Source: Marvania coccoides (taxonomy: Eukaryota > Chlorophyta > Trebouxiophyceae > Chlorellales > Chlorellaceae). Taken from it: 64,000 nucleotides of DNA. Under the pieces are notes generated by a model that saw nothing but the letters and a program-made list of their open reading frames with translations, did no database searches and was not told the origin of the DNA. The stretch spans positions 1,736,001 to 1,800,000 of the forward strand of contig OY978099.1 of NCBI GenBank assembly GCA_963854735.1, in the 5' to 3' direction. Numbering within the stretch: the stretch's first letter is position 1; each line of letters begins with the position of its first letter. Positions 18,669 to 27,627 of the stretch are shown piece after piece. The translations under genes and the position numbers were made by a program.

Positions 18669-21518
18669 TCAGCCTGGATCCGGAGGATCGCTGGAGCGGC
18701 CATCCTGACAGCGCCGTCGCTGAGCAGGTGGGGCTCCGTGGGGGGGACTGGCCATAGGGCGGCGATGGCCAGAGATATGAGGAAGAGGAATGGAAGAAGC
18801 GCTGGTGGTGCCCTGGCGCTGGGGACGAACTGTGGACGGAGCCGCTGGCGGGCTGTTGGAGGGAAGAGCGGGTGGAGGGCCGGAGAAAGGGTCGACGAGA
18901 TGGGGAGGGGCCACCAGGTCCCTCGCAGTGGCGGCGTCGGGGGTGATGGCTTGGGCGGGGTGTTGCTGATGGACCAGGGCTCGCTGCGACATAATCGAGA
19001 TATTGGTGCTGATCGTTGACTGGCAAAGGCTCTGGGCAAGCCGCTGAGCGTCTCTACGGGGGATGCGGCAGGCATCAGTAAAGTCGAAGAAATTGTTAGG
19101 TAAGGCGCCGGAGTGGCTGCAGCCAAGAGAAAATGGAATGACGACGCCCCAGCCCTGGGCCTGGAGGGCCTGACAGAGAGTGGCATGTTGGGCTAACTTA
19201 TCTCTCTGACGATCATGTAGGTTACGATCTGAGGTGTGGAACCATTCCAGGAGGAGGATCACGTGGGAAGCGCGGTCAGCAGGCGCTACCTGGGCGGCGG
19301 CAGCGTTGTGAGACAGCGTTGGAATGGCGAAAATATCGGGCCTGGAGGTTGCGGCCGGTATGATCCACGATGGCAGCGTGTACCGCCTCTCGCTGTGCCC
19401 CTCAGCGTCGGCGTACAGGAGGCAATCATTAGCGGCGGAGATGGCGGTGGCTATTTGGTGGACAGCGTCGCCATGGCGCTGACAGTAGCGGCCTTTGTAG
19501 GTAGGGCATGAACCTAGGGCATTAGGAAGGGTTTCAACTGCGTTAGATTGGCAATTGGGGCATTTATCATACTGTGGTGCACTGGGCGTTGGGGTGTTTG
19601 TGTTCCGAGGTTTTCTCTGAAATCTGCTCCTGTGTTTTGCCAGGTAGACCTGGTCCAGGCGGAACTTCAAGGCCCAGGCCGCCTTCCACTGGGGGAAGGT
19701 CGGGCTCCATGGATGGGTGAGGGAAAATGGAAGGAAGGAGGATGAGGAGACCGAGTGGCGTTGGGCGGTGACGATCGGCTTGAGCATGACAGAGTTGATG
19801 GAGGCCAGCCGGTTTTGGAAGATTTTCCTCGCGTGTTTCTTGATTGGGCCCTTGACAGAGTCTGCGCGCTGCCATCTGGCGCGGCTGGTCACTGCTGGGC
19901 CGGAGACGGCGGCCAGGTGGGACACCCATGCTGTGCCCTCAAAGGGCACCGCGGAGCGGGTGTCGGTGAACAGCGAGACTGGTGGCGAGTGAAGTGCACC
20001 AGAGGTGGGAGGAGCTGCAGGTGGGGCCGTTGAGGCAGCGCCAGCGCGGGCAGCATGGCGTGCCGCTGCGTCCGCAATTTCGTTGCCAGAGACACCTATG
20101 TGGGCGCGCGCCTTCTGGAAATGGACGGTGGCGCCCGCCTGGAGGTGGCATGAGATGTTGTGGGCGATGGAAAGGAGAAGCGCCTTGTGCTTTTTCCACT
20201 TGACTGCATCAGGCGAGTGAAGAACTTTTCGTATGAGTTGAATCGAGCATTGGGAGTCAGGGAGAATGGTGAGGGACGCCACATGGGGTGTTGCACGCAG
20301 GCTCATTAATATTGCGACTAATTCTGCGCGCAGGACCGTGTTGACTTGGCGTGCGTGCCCCGCAACTGTGGCAGAAGCGGTTTCGCCGGAGCTGGCATTG
20401 TAAAAGGCCGCCCCCAGGGCGCCGCACGTCAGGGCGCTGCCATCAGTAAATACCATGTATTCTCCATGGTAGCGCAGGGATCGATCTGCGGCGAAGACGG
20501 CCGTGGCGTCTGGTGCCACGGCGGAGAAGATGGCCAGCGGAGGTGAGGGTGGCTGCGCCTTGCAGTAGGCTTTGGAGGGGGTGGGAAGGTGCTCAGCAAG
20601 GGGGGCAGCTTCGCTGAGGCGGGATTGTAGGGTGCCAAATTCCGTTGAAGGGGAAACGTTAAAATGTTGAGAGAATAAAGAGTTGAGCGATTCAAGGTGG
20701 GTTTGGTCAAGAAAGCTGCTAAGATCTGCCGAGTTGGCAACTAAAAACACATCCACCGCTTGTTTGCAGGCGCTAAAAGTAGTGGAACCTGCGCTGCTCC
20801 TGCGGCAGGCCGTTGCTTGTCCAGCTGGGATCTGTGCCAGGCGGTGGACAGCGGGGTGGGAAGAGAATTTGCTATAAGCCGCTGTAACATTGTTGCGGAG
20901 GAAGAGGACTGTGAGAGAAGATGATGGCTCATACGACGAAAGTATTGCCCATTTCAGGGCTGAGATGGCTGCAGCGGGGTCAAGGAGGGAGTCGACAACG
21001 CCAGCGCCCGAGAAGTGGCAGTTGTAGTCAATGCAGGAGGCGCCAAAGGCAGCGTCCGCCTGGCGTGGGGTAGAAAAGCGTGGGAGCTCGTGCCAGCGGG
21101 TAAATGGGGTGGACAGCCAGTGGGAGTTCATGCGGAAGGTCGCACGAAGCGCCGCCTGCAGCGGCTGTGGCAGGTGAAGGGTGTCCAGGGCTCCGTATGG
21201 GCCTGATATCGCTGTGGAATACCGTGTCATGTAAAACCTGGTGAGAGTGAGGGCGTGGGATGCGAATGAGTTGCCACAGGCCTGGGGGGGGAGGTGCGCT
21301 GAGAAGTCGTGATGGAGGCGTGCCAGCAACAAAGGTGAGAGGGCAGCTGTGCAGCGGCCGGTCTCGTCAAAGCACCAAGCACGTTCTGCATCAACAAGAA
21401 CTCGGGGTGCGCCCGAAGGGAAGATGTCAACATCTGGGTTGGCTTCTTCTTCAGAAAAGGTAATTTTGCCCGAGAGGGCGGCGTTAAGGAACGGAGGGGT
21501 GTGGCCCTTGGTGTCCAC
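18669..21518 (-). CDS. Retrotransposon 3' ORF: RNase H, zinc knuckle and REL-like PD-(D/E)XK domain
   Basis: 949 codons from the first in-frame start. At about residues 355-490 lies an RNase H domain with all four acidic positions: YMVFTDGSAL, RAELVAI, LPDSQCSIQLI and HIGVSGNEIADAAAR. At about residues 660-700 there is a C-P-N-C with later C and R-H residues (YDKCPNCQ, LGSCPTYKGRYCQRHGDA) resembling the zinc knuckle before the endonuclease in restriction-like-endonuclease elements. At about residues 730-820, SRPDIF, VILLLEWF, RDKLAQH and LQAQGWGVVIPFSLG follow the order of a PD-(D/E)XK nuclease (RPD ... E ... K ... GW). The first 350 residues are not recognised. The frame is intact, but the upstream RT frame is broken, so an active product is unlikely. 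Confidence 0.7.
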   Translation of the reverse strand: MDTKGHTPPFLNAALSGKITFSEEEANPDVDIFPSGAPRVLVDAERAWCFDETGRCTAALSPLLLARLHHDFSAHLPPQACGNSFASHALTLTRFYMTRYSTAISGPYGALDTLHLPQPLQAALRATFRMNSHWLSTPFTRWHELPRFSTPRQADAAFGASCIDYNCHFSGAGVVDSLLDPAAAISALKWAILSSYEPSSSLTVLFLRNNVTAAYSKFSSHPAVHRLAQIPAGQATACRRSSAGSTTFSACKQAVDVFLVANSADLSSFLDQTHLESLNSLFSQHFNVSPSTEFGTLQSRLSEAAPLAEHLPTPSKAYCKAQPPSPPLAIFSAVAPDATAVFAADRSLRYHGEYMVFTDGSALTCGALGAAFYNASSGETASATVAGHARQVNTVLRAELVAILMSLRATPHVASLTILPDSQCSIQLIRKVLHSPDAVKWKKHKALLLSIAHNISCHLQAGATVHFQKARAHIGVSGNEIADAAARHAARAGAASTAPPAAPPTSGALHSPPVSLFTDTRSAVPFEGTAWVSHLAAVSGPAVTSRARWQRADSVKGPIKKHARKIFQNRLASINSVMLKPIVTAQRHSVSSSSFLPFSLTHPWSPTFPQWKAAWALKFRLDQVYLAKHRSRFQRKPRNTNTPTPSAPQYDKCPNCQSNAVETLPNALGSCPTYKGRYCQRHGDAVHQIATAISAANDCLLYADAEGHSERRYTLPSWIIPAATSRPDIFAIPTLSHNAAAAQVAPADRASHVILLLEWFHTSDRNLHDRQRDKLAQHATLCQALQAQGWGVVIPFSLGCSHSGALPNNFFDFTDACRIPRRDAQRLAQSLCQSTISTNISIMSQRALVHQQHPAQAITPDAATARDLVAPPHLVDPFSGPPPALPSNSPPAAPSTVRPQRQGTTSASSIPLPHISGHRRPMASPPHGAPPAQRRRCQDGRSSDPPDPG

Positions 21519-21582
21519 CGGCTGGGTGGACAGTGGGGCAAAGGCATAGGGGGCTTCTATATGGGAGGGAGAAATCCCTGCA

Positions 21583-23005
21583 TTAGTTTGTTCCTGTGAG
21601 GAAAATGATGAGAGAAGGCAGCGGCCTGCCTGGTCTAGTCAGATTTTGGGCGCAAGTTGATGTTCGCAAAAATTCAATAGCTATTTTCTGTGAGGGGAGG
21701 AGGGTGGTGAATCTATTTATGAATTCAGAATCAGTGATAATTGCCCTTCCATCATCGGAGAGGAGATCGGAGAAAGAGAAGATGCCAACTGCAAAAAGTG
21801 GGCAGGCCACCTGAGCCAGCAGCTCGTCGGGCGTCCTTTGAACGCGTGCATGCCGATTGAGGTCATTCAGCATCTCTCAGAGGCTGGTCTGGGGGCTGCA
21901 CGCGGGTGGTGCGAGTTGGGGGTCCAGCTGGAGGTGGTAATCTGCGGCCGTGCCACACAGGCGGGCGACGAGACTCCTGCGGTCCTTGGCCGGGGTTTTG
22001 GGGCCCAGGTGGCGCCAGATGGTGGTGGGATCGATGTTGGAGGGGTCGCTGGGGGCCCCCTGCGCTTGCGGTCCTGCATTTTCGAGGAAATCCCGGTCCA
22101 GCGCAGCGTCGGTGGGGTGGGGATCAGGCCCGTCAGGCAGCTCACGGAGAGCTGCAGTGGTGGCATCGAGAGCTGCCGACTCCCTTGCGGCGGAGGCCCT
22201 GGTCTGAGCTGCATCGACGCGTTCAGGATCATCCTCACCAAGGTCAGTGTCGTAGTTGGGCTCTTGTGCCTCTCTGAGCTCCTCCATTAAGTCTGAGACA
22301 TCGTCCTCGTCCAGCAGGTCTTGCAGGATGGAGATGTGCGGCGCTGCAGCTGCTGGTGGAGGCGCAGCTGGCGTCGGCGGGGGTGCCGCTTGTGGCCTAC
22401 GGGTGGGGCGTGAGTCAGTGGATGGTGTTGAGGCAGCCGCTGGGTTGGTCAGTTAATCTCGGATTATAGAGCGGGCCAGAGAGCCCAGGTGGCCCTTATC
22501 GTGGACCATATGGAGGTAGTGGTCCACGCAGGATTGGACGTAGTCAGGGATGATGGAAGGGTGGCCAACACCGCCCATGTCCTGGTCCAAAAAGATGGCA
22601 GCATTAGGGGACGTGCGTGGGAGGCCTAGTGTGTCTTTAATCAGGCGCATTCTGTGGGCATCAATGTTTTTCAGCGTGGCATCGTTGTACGGCGCCACAC
22701 AGAAGGTGTGCTGGAGGGAGGCCATGATTGCGGTCTTGTCGGTGAGTTGTTTCAGCCAGCTCTGTGCAAGAGAGTCAGCCACTGCATCACAGAGAGTGCC
22801 AATTTGCTGCAGGGCATGTTTGCGTTGGTGAGACCAATCGAGGTTGAAGGCGAGAAGAACACCGAGGCATTTGATGGGTGCAGTGGGCTGCACTATTTGG
22901 GGCCGAACACCGTTAATTTGGATGGAGTTTAGGGCGGCAGTGACGGCGGAGGCGTCTGTCGGCCTGGATTTGCTGTGGAATATGGCAGATGGAAATAATA
23001 ATTAA
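21583..23005 (-). pseudogene. Remnant of retrotransposon reverse transcriptase C-terminus/thumb with in-frame stops
   Basis: One minus-strand frame carries KSRPTD, IQINGVRPQIV and IKCLGVLLAFNLDW, then a helical thumb-like part (HQRKHALQQIG, KTAIMASLQHTFCVAPYND) until the stop at 22453. The same frame continues through a proline-rich linker and MEELREAQEPN to a second stop at 21877, then runs on to 21583. The palm domain with the catalytic aspartates is not present. Confidence 0.65.
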
Positions 23006-23283
23006 GAAATAATTAAGAATACTCAATGAATCATCAGCAAGGGGCGTAAACAGTCGCCATTACCACGGATCCACACATATTCGTCTTGCCCTTTGGACTA
23101 CTTCAAGTTATACGGTGAGCCTAAGTTTGCATGCCCTCCACAGACTATTTTTATAATGGTTCTACGCGTGGACGTTGGGCGGCAGTGCGGCTGGCGCTCG
23201 GCTTTTACTAGCAGCTGGCAGCCTGAAACCCAATCCAGACAACCACAGTGGTTCAAAACTATAAAACTCGACCTGGGCAACGA

Positions 23284-23520
23284 GGTTTCAAGGTTTTACA
23301 GAGTTTTAACGTCTCCTACTGATATTGGTACCGTGGGTTGGAGACGTTACCTTCGCGAGGTTTGCAGGTTTGCAGGTTTACAGGTTTGTAGGTTTTGGTT
23401 AAAAATTTTACGCTCCTATAGAGATCCGCAAGGCGACGTGCCACAAACCCCACCACAGTAAGGCAGAGCCCCCCCTCCTCCGTCGGATCAATCCCAGTTA
23501 ATAGGCTCTGGCCCCTGCCC
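23284..23520. repeat. Dispersed repeat with AACGTCTCC hairpin, complete copy
   Basis: Contains both parts seen separately at 2756-2905 and 3667-3772: the caaggttttacagag lead, AACGTCTCCTACTGATA, GGTACCGTGGG, GGAGACGTT, the tttgcagg run, and the roughly 100-bp gctcctatagagatcc to ctctggccc block. Non-coding in all frames. It lies just beyond the truncated 5' end of the retrotransposon. Confidence 0.75.
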
Positions 23521-23949
23521 CCGAGTCCCCGACGGCACGACCGACATAAACAAACAGGTGCAAGACAGGCAGAAAATGCAAATCATGGAAGACGCTCCGG
23601 CCGGCGAGAAGCGCGAACCGACCGGTCAAGATATACGCTAGGAGGTGCCTGCCGACCAGGCACTCCGCCCCCCATGTGCTCCTTACTAAAACCCCCCACG
23701 GGTCCAAATCTACAGGAGAATTGGAATCGGTCTCAGATTGTGGTACACTCATCAAGTGACTGGACGATGGGAAACCTTTGAGTAGAAACGTGCAACTACT
23801 ATAGGGCGTCCTCCCCCTGGTGTCTCTTTAATTTTTATTTTTGTTGAAAAATAAGATTGAGGCTTAATATCCTCGGTGCTTGGTGGGCATATGAAGAAAA
23901 AAAGTGGTACGCCCCAGACACCGCTGGCTTGGACCGGAAACAAGTAGTG

Positions 23950-24400
23950 GAGATTTCAAGTTTTCAAGTTTTCAAGGTTTTCCATATGGTTTAACGTTCT
24001 CCTACATACATACACATGCATACATTACAGGGTTTAAAAACGCACAAAAGGGCAACTAAGGCCCCGTAGCAGACTGGCACCGACGTGCAAGCAGAAGAGA
24101 AAAAAAAATGGAAAATAAGTTTGAGATGATAATAAAAGAAGAAAAAAAACCGCCAAAAGAAACAACGAATATGAAAACGAATATTAAGAGAATAAAACAA
24201 AGAGAAAACGAAAAATTCAAAGTATATCCTCGGTGCTCATCGGGCATATGAAAAAAGTATATGAAAAAAAGTATTGTCCAGCCACGGAGCGTTACAGAAG
24301 GGCTCCTATAGAGACCTGCAAGGCGACGTGCCACTCCCCGCCACAGTAAGGCGGGGTCACCCTTCCATCCGTGGGATCTACCTCAAGTACTGGGGACGTA
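23950..24400. repeat. Diverged copy of the dispersed repeat
   Basis: tttcaaggttttccatatggtttaacg TTCTCCTAC at 23960-24003 matches the repeat's left part, and gctcctatagagacctgcaaggcgacgtgccac at 24301 onwards matches its right part with substitutions and deletions. The roughly 300 bp between is AT-rich. A ctcggtgct..gggcatatgaaaaaa word also occurs twice (about 23872 and 24230). Confidence 0.55.
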
Positions 24401-24409
24401 CGGATACTG

Positions 24410-25383
24410 TATCACCGGAGACCGGCGAAGATAAATCAAGAGCATGCACCCTTTTTTGTGGATTTCGCAATCTGCGCAATTAAACCCATTTAACACCTAT
24501 GGTGAAGCCTCTGTCTCCATACGTTGCTTTGTACTCCAGCTGAGTGTGAATTTTTGTCCATTTATTTTATCACACACGAGAATGGCTTGCTGGGATCCTC
24601 TCTCCCAAGCAGCTCTCCGGACCCTGAAGCAGCTTTGCCCTGCCAATATATTATATTTATTTATGCTTTTATGTTTTTGAAAATCGTAATATTTACATGA
24701 AGCAGAAAATACCGGTTTTCGTAAAATCCCATTGAGGGCCATCGGATAAATCAGCAGGTCCTCACCCACAGCTGTTGAATTGTAATAAGAAACAACTAAT
24801 GCTAGCATTATTTAACAGGCGGAGGAGCAAAGCGCGGGCAATTTTGGTGAAATGCGGCAGTGCAGTTTTGAAAGAAGGTGTCGACAGGCAGATATGCTCG
24901 CCAGATTCCAAAATTATGATAGTGAAAGTAAGAGAAACTAAAGGTACGCTGCCCCACACGATGTTTGAATTTGTAAAGCTAAGCAAAATCTGGCTGTATC
25001 GCCATGAAGATTTTCCAACCCAGATGATGCTTAAGTATTGATTGTGAAAGGGATTCCTATACTACGCATCACGAATTAAGTTGGTTTAACAGAGCTCACA
25101 AAAGCGAAATTTCACCAACTAAAAGCAGCAGAGGAAGGAATGCAAGAACGGAAAAGGCAGCAATAGAAGAAACGCAAGAGGCGCAATGACAATGCATAGT
25201 CATATCCTACAGTTTCTTAGAAATGTATAAATAACAACGCAATCAACAGCCGCATAAGTTCATTCAGCAATCAACAACAACAAGAACAACCAAAAACAAT
25301 ATAAGTCAAGACAGCGATGAGAGATAAAAGTGCTTGCAATGGCAAAGCGAAGTCAGTTTTATAACCAGGAGGCATCTTGGCGC
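24410..25383. other. AT-rich intergenic region, no gene seen
   Basis: About 1 kb of AT-rich sequence between the repeat and the secreted-protein gene. Short frames of up to about 100 codons have no motifs or convincing splice partners. The part at 25200-25370 is probably the 3' untranslated and downstream region of the minus-strand gene. Confidence 0.35.
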
Positions 25384-26164
25384 CTACTTCCTGCCGCTAG
25401 CAGAGCCGCCGACGGGCAGGACCGTGATGTACTGCAGCATAGAAGGTGATAAGGAGGTAGCATCAGGGTGTTGGGGAATGACTATTTCAAGAGTTGGATT
25501 AACATAGTAGCAATGGTGGCAGTTCCTACCTGTGCCACGCTTGAGCTGCTGCCGTGGTAGCTGGGAATCTTCACGAGGGCGTTGTTGAGCTTGATGTACA
25601 CAGAGCACTTGACGCTTTCAGGGAAGGACACGCCGGAAATGACCGAAATGGTGCTGGTGAATGTATATTTCTTGGTCATGGCTGCACAAAAAAAAACGAA
25701 ATTAAATTAGGAAATATATGTACGCAAGTATCTGCATTTGGGGAGGAGCAACAAAATATCGAATGCATCAAGGGAGACTACCGCTCACTTTTATAATGGT
25801 TGATGCTGATCGCCTTGGCGCTCTTTCCAACGACAGGGCCCTTCTTAGGGCAGTAGACAATGGGCTGGAGCGTGCCCTTGCCGAATCCAGTGACATAGAT
25901 GGACGTGGTGAAAGGAATGGGCTTCGTCCAGGCATAGGCAGGGATCTCCCCACCAGGGCCCGCCTTTGGTACAGTTGCAGTCCTAGGGTAGACATACGGC
26001 TTGGTGAGCTTAAGGGTCGAGCGGTATCGGATGGGGAACTTGTGAATGGTGGAAGTAGATCCTGTGGATGGCTTCGAAGTTGTGACGAAGCCCCCGGCCT
26101 GCGCCGCTGGCAGGGTAAACAGAGCCACCAGAACCACCACGGCTGTTACTTTGAAAAAGCTCAT
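25384..26164 (-). CDS. Small secreted protein of unknown function, three exons
   Basis: Exon 1 (26164-25789) starts with MSFFKVTAVVVLVALFTLPAAQA, a textbook signal peptide; an in-frame ATG upstream at 26179 would add five residues. Exon 1 ends AAAA|GTGAGC. Exon 2 (25681-25530) follows TTTGTGCAG and ends CAG|GTAGGA. Exon 3 (25431-25384) follows ATGCTGCAG and ends with VGGSASGRK and a stop. Frames join cleanly, giving about 191 residues. The mature protein is rich in Thr, Ser, Lys, Tyr and beta-branched residues with very few cysteines (IVYCPKK, KCSVYIK), suggesting a secreted beta-sheet protein. I do not recognise the family. It is GC-richer than the surrounding DNA. Confidence 0.75.
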
Positions 26165-26179
26165 TGCTGCATTTGGCAA

Positions 26180-27627
26180 AGGGGGAAAGGGGCTTGTTGA
26201 TCAATCAATTGAACCAAAAGGCAAGGTCTGAAGCATTTCTGCTTGGCTCGCACCTACAAATGTCAGTGGCTACAGGCACAAGCTTCAGCACAGTTGAATT
26301 AATGATTAAAAAAGTGACGGTGAGCGGGGTTTAACATATGCCTATCAGCAGCAACTCTTGCCCCCCAGTCTTCGCGCTCAAACTTTCCAGTATCCAGCGC
26401 CCCCTTGCCCCTTTCCCCCGCGAGCGCTCCTCCCGTGTATCAACGGCAGTAAAAGCGGCCGGTCCAGCCGGGTTGTGCGAGCCTCGCACAGCGTTGAATT
26501 TGTTTGGTGCGATGTTTTTTATTTTTATTTCAAATCCCTAGATGAAGTGGTAAAGAATTGTGATTTCAGCTTGAGTGCATTCTTAAGTCGCACAGAAGCT
26601 AACTTTCGGCACATTTTTCAGGCTCGGTGAAAATAGCGTTCGGATTGGGCTGCCTGGTGGTGGTTTTCGAGGTTTAGTTTTTTTGAATTTGAGGAAATCA
26701 ACATACGCAGAATGGCTTTTTAGAACACTGACATGTACAATATGCATGCTACTTTGTTCAAAATGCACTCGCGTCATGCGACATGCTTGGTTTTGCTCGG
26801 AGCAGATGAGTCTCAGCCATGAAAAATGGCCACCGATGAAATATGCTTCTGAAAAATGCTAGAGCTAGGCATTAGATGCAATGCCTCCTTGCATTCTACA
26901 GCCAGGATCGCTTAATCCAGCATGCTCATCGATAACTTTGAAAACTCGTCGCAATTGTTGCGGCACCCTCGAAAAAATACAGAAGTAATATGTATACTAC
27001 TAGTATATAAATTTAAAAATGCAAACGGCATGATAAACAATAGAGGCCATTCCCTCAGAAGATGTTGATAGCGAGCGCTGGGCATGTGAAATACACAAAT
27101 TACCCTCCCATTTAACAAGGTTACTCCCTTCTCTCGAAAGTCGAGTGGCGCTCCAGGACAGCAAATTCGGTAGCCTCGTCAATACTATTTGAGACGCTTC
27201 TTGAATAGGTAGCATCAAATAGATATTCGTTGTCGCGGCCCGATCCATCGTCGACATCGGGAGAAACAAATACTAAGAATTATTTCGAGTAATCACATCT
27301 CTCTCACTTGAGATCATATCAAATCAAAGTGTAGTTTCTTAAGCAGCTATCCATACTAATGTTAACCTTTAGGATTTCAACCGACATCGAGATCAAAAAT
27401 TTCCACCCCACCGTCTTATTCTGAAGACTATGTTGCCTCCTGGTGGACTAAGCGCGACTATTGAGTCGGGCGCCGGCGGGGTTTCTTTCAATCGGCATAC
27501 ATAAAATTTTGAAATTCCGTTTTCCTTGCAAAAAGAATTCACGAGGGAAAATTCGCTTGGCGATTCCGGCTCTTTTTTTTTTGATGTGTATAAAAATGCA
27601 TTTCATACAGCTATCTTCTCAGGACTC
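26180..27627. other. Intergenic region, no supported gene
   Basis: About 1.4 kb between the secreted-protein gene and the next transferase. It includes a pyrimidine-rich stretch at 26350-26440 and overlapping short frames. A conceptual minus-strand frame at 27000-27269 reads as protein-like in two different frames and was not accepted. Confidence 0.35.

Larger units (their letters stand above)
18487..23005 (-). mobile_element. Degraded, 5'-truncated non-LTR retrotransposon with RNase H and REL-like endonuclease
   Basis: Read on the minus strand, it begins at about 23005 inside the reverse transcriptase: FHSKSRPTD, then KCLGVLLAF, the post-palm KxLGV segment. It proceeds through a thumb-like region to stop codons at 22453 and 21877 in the same frame and a frame change near 21.55 kb, then a 949-codon frame. 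The 3' end is probably the (TGAAAA)3 tract at 18489-18506, which on the element strand is a (TTTTCA)n tail. The first RT domains and any upstream ORF are missing. GC-rich composition contrasts with the AT-rich host region. Exact ends and target-site duplications were not resolved. Confidence 0.8.

Noticed and set aside
18406..19186. Two long minus-strand frames (206 and 185 codons) overlapping the retrotransposon 3' end
   Set aside because: They are shadows in other frames of the nuclease-containing frame, caused by GC-rich codons.
27000..27269. 90-codon minus-strand frame before the 27628 transferase
   Set aside because: Two overlapping frames look equally protein-like, neither has a family pattern, and no start context or intron partner was found.
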